A DNA stretch of 64,000 bases, taken from contig NZ_MDDV01000003.1 of NCBI RefSeq assembly GCF_001854885.1, positions 95,201 to 159,200 on the forward strand, given 5' to 3'. This DNA is from Ensifer sp. LCM 4579. GTDB lineage: Bacteria; Pseudomonadota; Alphaproteobacteria; Rhizobiales; Rhizobiaceae. Of this stretch, positions 1 through 9,986 are shown piece by piece. How positions within the stretch are numbered: the first letter of the stretch is position 1; each line of letters starts with the position of its first letter. Position numbers and translations under genes: made by a program. Below the pieces are notes generated by a model that saw only the letters and a program-made list of their open reading frames with translations, was not told the DNA's origin and did not search any database.

Positions 1-124
1 TTTTCGCATCGCACCATTTGCCTTTCGTACAGCTTGGCAGCCGAAAGTAAATCATATAGCAAATTCGCAACGGTCAATCTCGTGGCATAGGCATATGCCG
101 CGGCGCCATAAGACGGAGGGTCCC

Positions 125-1414
125 ATGTCAGGAAAAAACGCCACGGTAACCATCGATGGAAAGGCAGCGGACCTGCCAGTGAGATCGGGATCCATCGGCC
201 CGGACGTCGTGGATATCGGTTCGCTCTACCAGCAGACCAAGATGTTCACCTACGATCCGGGTTTCACGTCGACGGCATCATGCGAGTCCAAGATCACCTA
301 TATCGATGGCGACGAGGGCGTGCTGCTTCATCGCGGTTACCCGATCGAACAGCTGGCCGAGCATGGTGACTTCCTTGAAGTCTGCTACCTGCTGCTTTAC
401 GGCGAACTGCCGACCAAGGCGCAGAAGGACGACTTCGACTACCGCGTCACCCACCACACGATGGTTCACGAGCAGATGTCGCGCTTCTTCACCGGCTTCC
501 GTCGCGACGCCCATCCGATGGCCGTCATGTGCGGCTGTGTCGGTGCTCTCTCGGCCTTCTACCACGATTCCACCGACATTACCGACCCGCACCAGCGCAT
601 GGTCGCGTCGCTCAGGATGATCGCGAAGATGCCGACCATCGCGGCGATGGCCTACAAGTATCACGTCGGCCAGCCGTTCATCTATCCGAAGAACGATCTC
701 GACTATGCCTCGAACTTCCTGCGCATGTGCTTTGCCGTGCCTTGCGAGGAATACGTGGTGAACCCGGTGCTGGCGCGCGCCATGGACCGCATCTTCATTC
801 TGCACGCCGATCATGAGCAGAACGCCTCGACCTCGACGGTGCGCCTTGCCGGTTCGTCGGGCGCCAATCCGTTTGCCTGCATCGCCGCCGGTATTGCCTG
901 CCTTTGGGGTCCGGCCCATGGCGGCGCCAATGAGGCCGCACTCAACATGCTGTCCGAGATCGGCTCGGTCGACCGCATCCCTGAATATATTGCGCGCGCC
1001 AAGGACAAGAACGATCCGTTCCGCCTGATGGGCTTCGGCCACCGGGTTTACAAGAATTACGACCCGCGCGCCAAGATCATGCAGAAGACGACGCATGAGG
1101 TCCTGGCGGAACTCGGCCACAGGGACGATCCGCTGCTCGAGGTCGCGATGGAACTCGAGCGCATCGCGCTTACCGACGAGTACTTCATCGAGAAGAAGCT
1201 CTATCCGAACATCGACTTCTATTCCGGTATCACGCTCAAGGCGCTGGGCTTCCCCACCACCATGTTCACGGTGCTCTTCGCCCTTGCCCGCACCGTCGGC
1301 TGGATTGCCCAGTGGAACGAGATGATCGAGGATCCGGAACAGCGCATCGGCCGACCGCGCCAGCTCTATGTCGGCGCGTCACTGCGCGACTACGTGCCGC
1401 TCTCCAAGCGCTGA
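125..1414 (+). CDS. gltA: Citrate synthase (type II)
   Basis: Condenses acetyl-CoA with oxaloacetate to make citrate, the entry step of the TCA cycle, in the cytosol. The 429-residue product has the usual length for the hexameric bacterial enzyme. It carries the family active-site stretches: HADHEQNAS, the [13 protein letters not shown] segment and the [14 protein letters not shown] segment, each with a catalytic or substrate-binding histidine. An in-frame ATG at 95 exists, but I chose 125 because GGAGGG (115-120) lies just before it and the protein then begins MSGKNATV as in relatives. The gene stands alone and is convergent with lpxB. The upstream 124 bases hold AT-rich stretches but no promoter I would defend. 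Confidence 0.96.
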   Translation: MSGKNATVTIDGKAADLPVRSGSIGPDVVDIGSLYQQTKMFTYDPGFTSTASCESKITYIDGDEGVLLHRGYPIEQLAEHGDFLEVCYLLLYGELPTKAQKDDFDYRVTHHTMVHEQMSRFFTGFRRDAHPMAVMCGCVGALSAFYHDSTDITDPHQRMVASLRMIAKMPTIAAMAYKYHVGQPFIYPKNDLDYASNFLRMCFAVPCEEYVVNPVLARAMDRIFILHADHEQNASTSTVRLAGSSGANPFACIAAGIACLWGPAHGGANEAALNMLSEIGSVDRIPEYIARAKDKNDPFRLMGFGHRVYKNYDPRAKIMQKTTHEVLAELGHRDDPLLEVAMELERIALTDEYFIEKKLYPNIDFYSGITLKALGFPTTMFTVLFALARTVGWIAQWNEMIEDPEQRIGRPRQLYVGASLRDYVPLSKR

Positions 1415-1422
1415 GCACAGGC

Positions 1423-1450
1423 GAGAGACGCACGGCGCTGTAGCGCCGCT
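1423..1450. repeat. Dispersed intergenic repeat, copy 1
   Basis: A 28-nt block centred on the small palindrome CGGCGC-TGTA-GCGCCG (1433-1448). It matches 27878-27905 at 24 of 28 positions. Both copies lie in spacers between convergent genes, here gltA and lpxB. I infer a short genomic repeat family; the number of copies elsewhere is unknown. Confidence 0.55.
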
Positions 1451-1460
1451 CAGATCAAAG

Positions 1461-1490
1461 AGCCCGGTCAGAAATGGCCGGGCTATTTGC
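1461..1490 (+). terminator. gltA terminator with GAAA tetraloop, touching the lpxB stop
   Basis: AGCCCGG (1461-1467) pairs with CCGGGCT (1478-1484). The inner TCA/TGG bases extend the stem to about 10 bp closed by a GAAA tetraloop (1471-1474). ATTTG follows on the plus strand, so the U-tract is short. The right arm includes 1483-1484, the end of the lpxB stop codon, so lpxB transcripts also end at this hairpin. Confidence 0.7.
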
Positions 1491-2652
1491 CCTGGAGATA
1501 ATCGAAGACGATCTCCGCCGCGCTTTCGCCCGGCGGTCGAGCCGTCGCCATGCGCTCCTGCACGATCGCGAAACCGTCGAGCATGGCTTGCCGCTGAGCC
1601 GTGTCGGCCGACAGCCGTTCGAACCACCGCGTCAAGACCGCCGGACGGATCGCCCTGTTGAAATATTCCGGGACGACGGGGAAATCGGCAACCAGGTTCG
1701 GAAGTGCCGCAGTCCAAATCCGGATCCGGCTGTGCAGCAGCGTGACGAGCCAATCCGCATAATAGGTCGACACGACCGGAACGCCGGCGAGCGCCAGTTC
1801 GAGAATAACGGTGCCTGATGCGGCAAGCGCAGCGTCCGCCTCGGCGAAGGCCTGCCACTTCCTGTCCGCCGTGACGGAGATCTCCGGCTGGACCTTCCAG
1901 GACGCCGTCAACGCCCGCACGCGGCCTTCCTGGCGAGGAACCGTCGGCAGCAGGAAGCGCATGTCCCGGTGGCGCTCCGCCAGTTCCTCGACGGCTTCGC
2001 GGAAGATCGGCAGCAGGCGGCTGACCTCGCTGGCGCGTGAGCCAGGGAGCAAAAGGCAGGTCTTGCAGGCGCCGGCCTCCCCCGATCGCTGCCTCGCGCG
2101 CCGCTCTTGCCGGACCGCGAGCACGTTGGCGTCCGAGGCCAGCCTGTGCCCGACATAGGTCGTCGGCGGACCGCCGAGGTTCCGCATCACCTCCGGTTCG
2201 AAGGGCAGTACCGCGAGCACGTGATCGACATAGGCGCGCATCCGTGGCGCGCGTTCCGGCTTCCATGCCCAGACGCTCGGACAGACATAGTCGATGATCG
2301 GCAGGTCCGGCAGTGCGGCACGCACCCGCCCCGCCACCCGGTGGGTGAAGTCGGGGCTGTCGATGATCACCAAAGCGTCCGGGCGCGCGGCGATGATGGC
2401 GAGCGCGGTCTGGCGGATGCGCTGAAGAAGCTTCGGCAGCCGGGCGAGCACTTGCGAAAATCCCATGATCGACAATTCGGAGTAGTCGAACAGCGAGCCG
2501 AGGCCTTCGGCTTCCAATGCCTCACCACCGACGCCGACGAGATCGACGGCTCCGGCGACACGTCCGCGCAGCGCGCGGACTAGGTCAGCACCGAGCAGGT
2601 CCCCCGACACTTCTCCGGCAATGACCGCCAGCTTGTAACGGCGCACCGTCAC
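1483..2652 (-). CDS. lpxB: Lipid-A-disaccharide synthase
   Basis: Joins UDP-2,3-diacylglucosamine to 2,3-diacylglucosamine-1-phosphate (lipid X), giving the tetra-acylated disaccharide of lipid A at the inner face of the cytoplasmic membrane (GT19 family). The 389 residues are normal for LpxB. The N-terminus has the AGEVSGDLLGADL nucleotide-sugar signature, and a PSVWAWKPERAP stretch follows near residue 120. The start is GTG at 2652, overlapping the lpxI stop in GTGA, which implies translational coupling. It is the last gene of the lpxD-fabZ-lpxA-lpxI-lpxB series, and its stop lies in the shared gltA hairpin. Confidence 0.95.
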   Translation of the reverse strand: MTVRRYKLAVIAGEVSGDLLGADLVRALRGRVAGAVDLVGVGGEALEAEGLGSLFDYSELSIMGFSQVLARLPKLLQRIRQTALAIIAARPDALVIIDSPDFTHRVAGRVRAALPDLPIIDYVCPSVWAWKPERAPRMRAYVDHVLAVLPFEPEVMRNLGGPPTTYVGHRLASDANVLAVRQERRARQRSGEAGACKTCLLLPGSRASEVSRLLPIFREAVEELAERHRDMRFLLPTVPRQEGRVRALTASWKVQPEISVTADRKWQAFAEADAALAASGTVILELALAGVPVVSTYYADWLVTLLHSRIRIWTAALPNLVADFPVVPEYFNRAIRPAVLTRWFERLSADTAQRQAMLDGFAIVQERMATARPPGESAAEIVFDYLQGK

Positions 2653-3530
2653 GGCCGGCCCCCACGACCTTCGCGCTCGATGCCGATGATGAAGAGGCCA
2701 CTGCGATTCGCGGCCTCGACCACCTCTGAGCGTTCGACGACGAGTGCACGCCCGGCTTCCACCGCGATGCCGGCCAGACCTGCTGCCTCGGCGGCCGCGA
2801 CGGTCGAGGGACCAATCGCCGGCAGATCGGCCCGCTCGTCCTGTTGCGGCTTGCAGAGCTTTACGAGGACGCCTCGGCGTCGCGCCGACACACGGCCGCC
2901 TGCCTTGAGCGTCGCGACCCGCTCGAGCATGGCGTCGGTTCCTTCAGCCCCCTCGAGCGCCACCACCCTTCCGCCGACCGCGACGGCGCCCTGCCCGACG
3001 TCGAGCGCGCCCAATGCTTCGGCGGCGGCCATGCCGGCCGCTATGTCGCGACGATCCTTGTCGGCCGGCGCATGCGCGCCGATCGGACCCGCGTCTGCCA
3101 GCAGATCCGGAACCACCTCATGAGCGCCAATGATACGGGCGCCGCTCACTTCGATGAGTTGCATTGCCATACGCAGCACCGCGTCATCGCCGCCCGAAAC
3201 CAACGTCCTGAGGACGCTCGGGACCTTCGCGAGCGTCTTCAGCGTCGGCCGGATGTCGCGCCATTCCGGACGCTGCCGAACGGCGCCGGAAAGCACCACG
3301 CGATCGATGCCTTCTGTCGCAAAAGTTCGGCTGATCGCTGCGAAATCGCCGATCGCGAGCGTCGAATGATCGAAACCGGTCCAATCGGCATCCGCCTCGC
3401 GAGACAGAGCGATGATGAAAGGGTCCTCCCCCTGCCTGCGCGCCGCTTCGGCGACATGGTGCGGCAACGCGCCGGCGCCGGCTATGATGGCGAGCCTGCC
3501 CTTCGCCTGCGGCAGGCCATGCATCGCCAT
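2649..3530 (-). CDS. lpxI: UDP-2,3-diacylglucosamine diphosphatase LpxI (DUF1009)
   Basis: Hydrolyses UDP-2,3-diacylglucosamine to lipid X and UMP, the step done by LpxH in gammaproteobacteria. It lies between lpxA and lpxB, as in other alphaproteobacteria that use LpxI. The product has 293 residues. It starts with a GRLAIIAGAGALPHHVAEAA stretch and contains the C-terminal KLCKPQQDERADLPAIGP segment, where the LpxI catalytic aspartate is expected. The frame is open upstream to 3971, but that part only shadows lpxA. The ATG at 3530 lies five bases after the lpxA stop and gives the family N-terminus; an in-frame ATG at 3524 is the alternative. Confidence 0.92.
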   Translation of the reverse strand: MAMHGLPQAKGRLAIIAGAGALPHHVAEAARRQGEDPFIIALSREADADWTGFDHSTLAIGDFAAISRTFATEGIDRVVLSGAVRQRPEWRDIRPTLKTLAKVPSVLRTLVSGGDDAVLRMAMQLIEVSGARIIGAHEVVPDLLADAGPIGAHAPADKDRRDIAAGMAAAEALGALDVGQGAVAVGGRVVALEGAEGTDAMLERVATLKAGGRVSARRRGVLVKLCKPQQDERADLPAIGPSTVAAAEAAGLAGIAVEAGRALVVERSEVVEAANRSGLFIIGIEREGRGGRP

Positions 3531-3535
3531 TGCGA

Positions 3536-4348
3536 TCAGCCCTTGCTGCTGCGATTCGGCGACGATAGCGCGCGATCGCTTTCGGCAGCGATGAAATCGA
3601 GGATCTCGATCGCCGGCGGACAATCGAGATACTCCTCGCGAACTGCCGCGGCATTGGCTCGGATGGATTGCGGCCCTTCGAAAATCTGCTTGTAGCACCG
3701 CCGCACCGCGTGGATCGTCTGGCGGTCGATCCCTGCGCGCGTCATGCCGACCACATTGAGACCGCTCAGCACACCCGGATTGCCGTTCAGCATGCCATAG
3801 GGGATGACGTCGTAGCTCACCGCCGACAGCCCGCCGACGAAGGCCTGCCGGCCGACGCGGGTGAACTGGTGTACGGCCGAACCGCCGCCGAGGATGGCCC
3901 GATCCTCGACCGTGACATGGCCGGCGAGCATCACGTTGTTCGACAGGATGATGTTGTTGCCGAGACGGCAATCATGGGCGACATGCGAATAGGCGAGGAA
4001 CAGGTTGTTGTCGCCGACAACCGTGCTGCCGCCATGTTCGACCGTGCCGGTGTTCATCGTCACGCCTTCGCGGATCGTACAATTTTCGCCAATCACAAGC
4101 TTGGTGTTCACCGCACTGTGATGCGCACTCTGCGAATCGCCGCCGATCACGGCACCGGGGAAGATTTTCGTTGCCTTGCCGATCGTCGTGCGCCCGATCA
4201 CGACGACATGACTCAACAACGCGATGTCGTCTCCCAAAACGACGTTCGGCCCGATGTGACAAAACGGGCCGATCTCCACATTCTCGCCGATCACAGCCCC
4301 GTCTTCGATGACCGACGACGGATGGATCTTCGCATTTGGTGCAATCAT
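3536..4348 (-). CDS. lpxA: UDP-N-acetylglucosamine O-acyltransferase
   Basis: First step of lipid A synthesis: transfers a 3-hydroxyacyl chain from acyl carrier protein to the 3-OH of UDP-GlcNAc. The 270-residue protein shows the imperfect hexapeptide repeats of a left-handed parallel beta-helix (for example [20 protein letters not shown] at the N-terminus). The catalytic-histidine region reads [16 protein letters not shown]. The C-terminal helical domain holds [20 protein letters not shown]. It lies 2 nt downstream of fabZ and 5 nt upstream of lpxI. Confidence 0.96.
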   Translation of the reverse strand: MIAPNAKIHPSSVIEDGAVIGENVEIGPFCHIGPNVVLGDDIALLSHVVVIGRTTIGKATKIFPGAVIGGDSQSAHHSAVNTKLVIGENCTIREGVTMNTGTVEHGGSTVVGDNNLFLAYSHVAHDCRLGNNIILSNNVMLAGHVTVEDRAILGGGSAVHQFTRVGRQAFVGGLSAVSYDVIPYGMLNGNPGVLSGLNVVGMTRAGIDRQTIHAVRRCYKQIFEGPQSIRANAAAVREEYLDCPPAIEILDFIAAESDRALSSPNRSSKG

Positions 4349-4350
4349 TT

Positions 4351-4815
4351 TCAGGCGTCTTCCTTGCTGACTATCATCGCGCCGATATCAGCTTCCGCGA
4401 CCAGTTGCCCGTCAACTTTTGCGTCACAATGAAATTTCCAGATATTGCCCCGCTGCTTGTGCTTGACGACGTGAAACTCCACGCGATCGCCGGGCACCAC
4501 CGGCTTTCGGAAACGCGCGTTGTCGATCGTCATGAAGTAGACGAGATTGCTGCCGATGCCCGTCTTGCGCGCACAGATCGCGCCTGCCGTCTGGGCCATG
4601 CCCTCGATCAGCAATACGCCGGGCATGATCGGCTTTTCCGGAAAATGCCCGGTAAAGTGCGGTTCGTTCGCCGTCACGTTCTTGATGCCGATCGCGGAGT
4701 TGTCGTCATCGATCTCGATGATGCGATCGACCATTAGGAACGGATAGCGATGAGGAAGAAGCTTGAGTATCTCCTGAATATCCGCCGTGCCGAGAACTGT
4801 CGCAGCCTCATTCAT
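4351..4815 (-). CDS. fabZ: 3-hydroxyacyl-ACP dehydratase FabZ
   Basis: Dehydrates (R)-3-hydroxyacyl-ACP to trans-2-enoyl-ACP in fatty-acid synthesis, using the same 3-hydroxyacyl-ACP pool that feeds LpxA and LpxD. The hot-dog fold signature [14 protein letters not shown] and the [20 protein letters not shown] segment hold the catalytic His and the Glu-containing helix ([10 protein letters not shown]). I chose the start at 4815 (MNEAATV, 154 residues). An in-frame start at 4872 would add 19 residues that overlap lpxD deeply. As placed, the first 8 nt overlap the lpxD end. Confidence 0.95.
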   Translation of the reverse strand: MNEAATVLGTADIQEILKLLPHRYPFLMVDRIIEIDDDNSAIGIKNVTANEPHFTGHFPEKPIMPGVLLIEGMAQTAGAICARKTGIGSNLVYFMTIDNARFRKPVVPGDRVEFHVVKHKQRGNIWKFHCDAKVDGQLVAEADIGAMIVSKEDA

Positions 4816-5872
4816 CCTTGCCACCCTTCTTCCTCTGCCTTCCGCTTGCCCGCATGGCCATCTCGGCGACATCGCGCAGGAAATCCCGCATCGGACGCGC
4901 CGGTATTCCGCCGTAGCGCTCTCCAGCCGGTACGTCGCTCGCCACCCCGCTCATCGCGGCAATCTGCACGCCGTCTCCGATTGTAATATGACCATTCACC
5001 CCGGTGCCGCCGCCGATCATCACTCCGTCGCCGATGCGCGCGCTACCGGCGATGCCGACCTGGCTGACGATGCCGCAATAGCGGCCGATCCGGACGTTGT
5101 GGCCGATCTGCACGAGATTATCGATCTTCGTGCCTTCGCCGATTACGGTATCGTCCATGGTGCCGCGATCGATCGTGGTGTTGGCGCCGATCTCCACATG
5201 GTCCTGAATGATCACCCGCCCGACCTGGACGATCTTGATCATGCCGCCGGTCGGACCCGGTGCATAGCCGAAGCCGTCCTGGCCGATGCGCGCACCGGGA
5301 TGGATGATGACGTTGTTGCCCACCAAAGCGCAAAGAATGCTTGCGCCAGCGGAAATCGTGCAATCGCGACCAATGCGGACGTTCGGCCCTATGAGAGCAC
5401 CGGCCGCAATCCGCGTGCCGCTGCCAACCTCGGCACCGGCTCCGATCACTGCCGTCGGCTCCACCTCGACTCCCGGCTCCAGCCGTGCCGTCGGATCGAT
5501 GAAAGCCCCCGGTGCTATGCCGCGCTCACTCGTATTATAGGAAGGACGCATCGCCTCGCTGTGCAGCAACGTGCCGGCAAGCGCGAACGCCGTGTGCGGT
5601 TTTGGCGTCAGCAATACGGGAATATGGCTCGGAACGACCGAAGCGATCGTCTTGTCGCAGATGATCGCGGAAGCGTGACAGCTCTCCAGTTCATCGCGAC
5701 TCTTGCGCGAAAGCATGTAGCAGATGTCGCCCGGCTTGGCGCGATAGACAGGTGCCACCGCATGAACGGCTTGATCGGCGACGGCCGCATCCGAGAGCTC
5801 CGCCCCGATCTGATCCGCCAGGTCGCCCAGGCGAATCCCTTCATGGGGCGGAAAGAACCGATTCTGTTCCAT
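4808..5872 (-). CDS. lpxD: UDP-3-O-(3-hydroxyacyl)glucosamine N-acyltransferase
   Basis: Third step of lipid A synthesis: adds a 3-hydroxyacyl chain to the 2-amino group of UDP-3-O-acylglucosamine. The 354-residue product has an N-terminal uridine-binding domain (ending near [13 protein letters not shown]), then a long left-handed beta-helix of hexapeptide repeats (residues about 110-300). The catalytic histidine probably lies in the [19 protein letters not shown] region, and a C-terminal helix follows. The open frame runs upstream to 5998, but [12 protein letters not shown] at 5872 is the family-like start, 43 nt after the bamA stop. Confidence 0.95.
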   Translation of the reverse strand: MEQNRFFPPHEGIRLGDLADQIGAELSDAAVADQAVHAVAPVYRAKPGDICYMLSRKSRDELESCHASAIICDKTIASVVPSHIPVLLTPKPHTAFALAGTLLHSEAMRPSYNTSERGIAPGAFIDPTARLEPGVEVEPTAVIGAGAEVGSGTRIAAGALIGPNVRIGRDCTISAGASILCALVGNNVIIHPGARIGQDGFGYAPGPTGGMIKIVQVGRVIIQDHVEIGANTTIDRGTMDDTVIGEGTKIDNLVQIGHNVRIGRYCGIVSQVGIAGSARIGDGVMIGGGTGVNGHITIGDGVQIAAMSGVASDVPAGERYGGIPARPMRDFLRDVAEMAMRASGRQRKKGGKDE

Positions 5873-5915
5873 AGACACTCCAGAACGTTTGTCTGGCAGT
5901 TCCGGACTGCTCTTA

Positions 5916-8249
5916 TCAGAAAGAAGAGTTGATACCGAACTTGAAGTTCTGGACCTTGTCGAAATCTTCCTTTGCGACCGGCACGGCATAGTCGACACGC
6001 AGCGGCCCGAAAGGCGAAGCCCAGATCAGGCTGACGCCGACGGAGGCGCGCAGGGATGCATCGGTGCCGCGGGCGAACTCGCCGGCCCCGGTGAGCTCGA
6101 CATCATTGCCATAAAGGGTCCCGGCATCGACGAAGAACGCGCCGCGGAAGCCGCTGTCACGCGGAATTCCCGGCAGCGGGAACGACGCTTCCGCCGAGGC
6201 GGTGAAATAGGTCGTGCCGCCCAGGGCGTCGCCGTTGTTGACGCGAGGACCGATGCCGTTGCGCTCGAAGCCGCGGATGTCGTTGCTGCCCAACTGGAAC
6301 TGGTCGAAGACCTCCATGGATCCGGAGGTATTCACCAGGTGACCCGCACTACCGGCGAGCGAGCCGATGAGATCCGCCTCGTCGTTCAAGGTGTAGTACC
6401 ACCTGGCCTTACCCGAGATCTTGTAGAAATCGGAGGTACCGCCGAGACCGGCGAACTCCTGCGTGACCGACGCGAGGACACCCTCGCGCGGCAGCTGCGC
6501 ATCGTCGAGCGTGTTGTAGGTGAATGAGTGGGATATCGAAGACCGGGTCCACGGGCTGCCGTCGATGACCCGGTCATAGGGTGAAGACAGCTCGTCCTCG
6601 TCACCGAAATACTTCAGCTCGGTATAGTTGTAGCGAAGCGTCGTCGACAGGCTTTCCGTGATCGGCGCCGTTACCCGCAGGCTGAAGCCCTGATCGTTAT
6701 AGCTGTAGTGATCGTCGTCGAAGTCATGTTCATTCTTGAACACGTCGAAGCCGGCCGCCAAACGATAGCCCAAGAAATAAGGCTCCGTAAAGGAGACGTT
6801 GTAGGTCTTGCTGTCTTCGCCCCGGCCGGCGGCCAGACGAATATATTGCCCGCGACCAAGGAAGTTCTTTTCTTCGATCGAGGCTTCCACAAGGAAGCCG
6901 CCGCCGCTGCCGGCGGAATAGCCGGCACCGATGCCGAACGAGCCCGTGGCCTGATCCTGAACATCGACAATGACGATCACGCGATCGGCGGCACTGCCCG
7001 GCGCGGTCGAGATATTCACCGACGAGAAGTAACCTAAAGCCTCCAGCCGGCGCTTGGCGCGCGCGATCATCTCCTGGTTGAAAGCGTCGCCCTCGCCGAC
7101 GTCGAACTCACGGCGGATGACGTAGTCACGCGTACGGGTATTGCCGCGGATTTCGATGCGCTCGACATAGGCGCGCTCGCCCTGGTCGACGAGGTAATCG
7201 ACGGCGATGGTGTTGTTGGCGAGGTCACGGTTGCCGCGCGGCGTCACGCGCGCAAAGGGATAGCCGGCCGAAGCAACCCGCTTCGAGATCGCGCTCATAG
7301 TGTCCTGGATGTCTTTGGCCTTGTAGACCGAACCCTCGCGGCTCTGGACCAGCCCCCTCAATTCCTCGGCATCGATACCTTCGACGGTCGATTCGACGTT
7401 GATCGGACCGAAGGCGTAACGCGGCCCCTCCTCGACCGTGATCGTCACCGTATATTCGTTGGTCGCCTCGTTGAGCGCCGCGTCGGACGAGATCACACGG
7501 AAGTCGGCATAGCCGCGGTTGTAGTAGAACTGCCGCAGCAGTTCCTCATCGGCTCGCAGCTTGTCCGGATTGTAGACGTCCTTGCGCGTCAGGAACGAGA
7601 AGATGCCGGATTCCTTCGTCGCGATCACCGACTGGAGGCGACCGTCGCTGTAAACTTCGTTGCCGACGAAATTGATCTGGGTGATCTTGGTGCGCTCGCC
7701 CTCGTTGATGACGAATGCGAGGTTTACGCGCCCGTCGGCGATCGGAACGACCTGCGTCGTCACAGTGACGTCGCTGCGACCGATCGCGGCATATGCATCC
7801 CTGATCGCTTGAATATCGTTCTCGACAGTCGCTTCGCTGTAGGGGCCAAGCGGCTGCGTGCGCACGACCGCCTGCAGCTTGTCGTCCTTGATCTTGCGGT
7901 TGCCGTTGAAGACGACCTGATTCACCAGTTGATTTTCGCTGACGTTGACGACCAGCGTACCGCCGGAAACACTGATGCTGACATCCGAGAAATAGCCGGT
8001 CGCATAAAGGCGCTTAACGGAAGCATCGATGTCGGCATTGCTGAAGTTCCTGCCGGGAACGATCGTGATGTTCGCCCGAACGGTTTCCGGGCTCACACGC
8101 GTCGCGCCACGCACCTCAACACGGTTGATCACTGCGGCCTGAGCCACCGACGTACCAGCAATCAACCCGACACCGGTTCCTGTCGCAACCATGCTCGCAG
8201 ACAGCGCAAACGCCGAGACCGCGCTCAAAAACCTTGAACCAGCTTTCAT
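5916..8249 (-). CDS. bamA: Outer-membrane protein assembly factor BamA (Omp85)
   Basis: Central subunit of the beta-barrel assembly machine, which folds proteins into the outer membrane. The 777-residue precursor begins [17 protein letters not shown] with a Sec signal peptide ending near SVAQA-AV (about residue 38). Five POTRA-like repeats follow (starting [18 protein letters not shown]). A C-terminal 16-strand barrel then ends in phenylalanine (FKFGINSSF), the usual insertion signal. I chose ATG 8249; the frame continues upstream to 8333, but those residues would precede the signal peptide. No skp/ompH gene lies between bamA and lpxD, unlike in enterics. Confidence 0.96.
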   Translation of the reverse strand: MKAGSRFLSAVSAFALSASMVATGTGVGLIAGTSVAQAAVINRVEVRGATRVSPETVRANITIVPGRNFSNADIDASVKRLYATGYFSDVSISVSGGTLVVNVSENQLVNQVVFNGNRKIKDDKLQAVVRTQPLGPYSEATVENDIQAIRDAYAAIGRSDVTVTTQVVPIADGRVNLAFVINEGERTKITQINFVGNEVYSDGRLQSVIATKESGIFSFLTRKDVYNPDKLRADEELLRQFYYNRGYADFRVISSDAALNEATNEYTVTITVEEGPRYAFGPINVESTVEGIDAEELRGLVQSREGSVYKAKDIQDTMSAISKRVASAGYPFARVTPRGNRDLANNTIAVDYLVDQGERAYVERIEIRGNTRTRDYVIRREFDVGEGDAFNQEMIARAKRRLEALGYFSSVNISTAPGSAADRVIVIVDVQDQATGSFGIGAGYSAGSGGGFLVEASIEEKNFLGRGQYIRLAAGRGEDSKTYNVSFTEPYFLGYRLAAGFDVFKNEHDFDDDHYSYNDQGFSLRVTAPITESLSTTLRYNYTELKYFGDEDELSSPYDRVIDGSPWTRSSISHSFTYNTLDDAQLPREGVLASVTQEFAGLGGTSDFYKISGKARWYYTLNDEADLIGSLAGSAGHLVNTSGSMEVFDQFQLGSNDIRGFERNGIGPRVNNGDALGGTTYFTASAEASFPLPGIPRDSGFRGAFFVDAGTLYGNDVELTGAGEFARGTDASLRASVGVSLIWASPFGPLRVDYAVPVAKEDFDKVQNFKFGINSSF

Positions 8250-8684
8250 TGTCAATTCTAACCTTTTTCCAACGTACCGCGGCAGTTCCGTACCGACTCC
8301 GGTCACGGTTGCCGTTTTACCGGCTTTTCCCATACAAGCAAGTCGGCTCGTTAATTTCTGTTTACTTCAATTCGAACCGTGGCTTAACAGCCACTACGGC
8401 GTCGCCTTATCGTAAACAAATGGTTGCGAAACAAGTGACCGGAACCGGTCGCTCGGACAATTCCCAGGCACTCTCCCCTCGATCCCCGGGGACGTTGGCG
8501 CTCGGCAAACACTCGCGGATTGCCCCGCGACTGTCTTCGGTTGCTTGGCTTTGCCGCGGGTTCCCGATCACGGGCCGACGCTCTAGAGCGGGATGCGCTC
8601 ACATACGTTCGCGCTACCGCTCTATCTGTTTGCTTGCGCCGCATTTGTGCGACGTTAGGCGATTCCGCCTGACTGCAAAATGCG
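8250..8684. other. Long bamA-rseP spacer
   Basis: This 435-nt stretch between the rseP stop and the bamA start has no convincing gene. It contains the inverted repeat described separately (8584-8624) and a small AGGCG/CGCCT hairpin (8657-8670). The minus-strand half nearest bamA is relatively AT-rich and is the likely site of a bamA promoter, but I cannot assign boxes with confidence. Confidence 0.5.
8584..8624. repeat. Imperfect inverted repeat, possible dispersed rhizobial palindrome
   Basis: TAGAGCGG (8584-8591) is the inverse complement of CCGCTCTA (8617-8624). An inner GCGC/GCGC pair (8595-8598, 8611-8614) is separated from the outer stem by a small mismatch. The CTCTAGAGCGGGAT edge resembles short palindromes I recall from rhizobial intergenic DNA. 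It lies about 60 nt past the rseP stop. Confidence 0.4.
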
Positions 8685-9809
8685 CTAGCCGAAGAGCCAG
8701 TTGATATCGTTCCAGGCCGCGAAGAACGTCAGCATCAGCACCATTGCAAAGCCGATGCGGAATGCGAGTTCCTGTGCGGCCGGGCCAACCGGCCTTCCAC
8801 GCAAGGCCTCGACCGCATAGAACACGAGATGCCCGCCATCGAGCACCGGCACGGGCATCAGGTTAAGCAATCCTATGGACACCGAAAGCACCGCTGCAAA
8901 ATTCAGCACTTCGGCGATGCCGAGCTTCGCCATTTGCCCCGACATCTGCGCGATGCGGATCGGCCCTCCCAATTGATCGGCGTTCATCCGGCCAACGATC
9001 ATATTCGCCAGATAGTCGAAGGTTCCGGTCACGATCCGCCAGCTTTGCAAGGCGCCCTGGCCGACAGCCTCGACGGGGCCGTAGGTCTCGATCCGGAAGT
9101 TGCCCGCCTCCTGGTTCGTTCCGATGCCGATCTTTCCTTCTTCGACCTTGTTGCCAAGCGGATCGACGGATTCCGTGCGCTGCGGGACCATGCGCAAATC
9201 GATCGTGGCGCCCCGACGCTCGATTCGGACATTTATCGGCAGTTCCGGGCGGACGGCAACATAGCGGCGCACATCATCGAAGGTCGCGACCGGCGTCCCG
9301 TCGATGGAGATCAGCCTGTCCCCCGGCTGGACGCCCGCCTCTTCCGCTGCACTGCCCGGTGCGACGAAGGCGACCACCGGATCGGCGACCGCGCGACCGT
9401 AAATGGAGAAGAGAACGGCAAAGATCGCAATTGCCAGCAGGAAATTGGCGATCGGTCCGGCGGCTACGGTTGCCGCACGCTTCCACAGCTTTGCGCCAAG
9501 GAACGTCCTGTCGCGCTCGCCCGGGGCCAGTTTCTCCAGCCGTTCGTAGTCGGGCGAACTCGCCGCGTCCTGGTCGCCGAAGAACTTGACGTAGCCGCCA
9601 AGCGGGATGATGCAGAACTTCCACCTGGTGCCGTGGCGGTCCGTCCAGCCGAAAAGTTCCGGCCCGAAACCGACGGAAAATGCCACGATGCGGATGCCGG
9701 ACCATCGGCCGACCAGGTAGTGCCCCATTTCATGAACGAAGACCAGCAGGGTCAGGAGGAACAGGAAAGTGGGGATAGTGTATTGGAGATTGTCAAGCAG
9801 AAGGCTCAT
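8685..9809 (-). CDS. rseP: Site-2 intramembrane metalloprotease RseP/MmpA
   Basis: Membrane zinc protease that cleaves single-pass substrates inside the membrane, such as anti-sigma factors and signal-peptide remnants (M50 family). The 374-residue protein has the catalytic HEMGH at residues 26-30 in the first membrane segment. One periplasmic PDZ domain follows (around GSAAEEAGVQPGDRLISIDG), and the second motif LMPVPVLDGGHLV lies near residues 313-325. The E. coli protein has two PDZ domains; this one appears to have a single clear one. The start is ATG 9809 with AGGAAC upstream. It lies between cdsA and bamA in the usual order. Confidence 0.94.
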   Translation of the reverse strand: MSLLLDNLQYTIPTFLFLLTLLVFVHEMGHYLVGRWSGIRIVAFSVGFGPELFGWTDRHGTRWKFCIIPLGGYVKFFGDQDAASSPDYERLEKLAPGERDRTFLGAKLWKRAATVAAGPIANFLLAIAIFAVLFSIYGRAVADPVVAFVAPGSAAEEAGVQPGDRLISIDGTPVATFDDVRRYVAVRPELPINVRIERRGATIDLRMVPQRTESVDPLGNKVEEGKIGIGTNQEAGNFRIETYGPVEAVGQGALQSWRIVTGTFDYLANMIVGRMNADQLGGPIRIAQMSGQMAKLGIAEVLNFAAVLSVSIGLLNLMPVPVLDGGHLVFYAVEALRGRPVGPAAQELAFRIGFAMVLMLTFFAAWNDINWLFG

Positions 9810-9986
9810 TTCAGTTCCTAACGCGTCCGCTGTGGCGATGGCCGCTTTCAGACTTTGTAATGCGGCACCATCCTACTCTTATTTTCCTGGGGCTTTAAGA
9901 AACTATGCAAACACCGACGGGACAATGACGAAACTGTGAGGCTCCAGCACCTCCGGTTCTGAACGCCGCCCACCGTCGCAACCAGC

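Noticed and set aside
3531..3971. N-terminal extension of lpxI, which could look like an lpxA-lpxI fusion
   Set aside because: The extra residues are an out-of-frame reading of lpxA; the ATG at 3530 just after the lpxA stop gives the family N-terminus.
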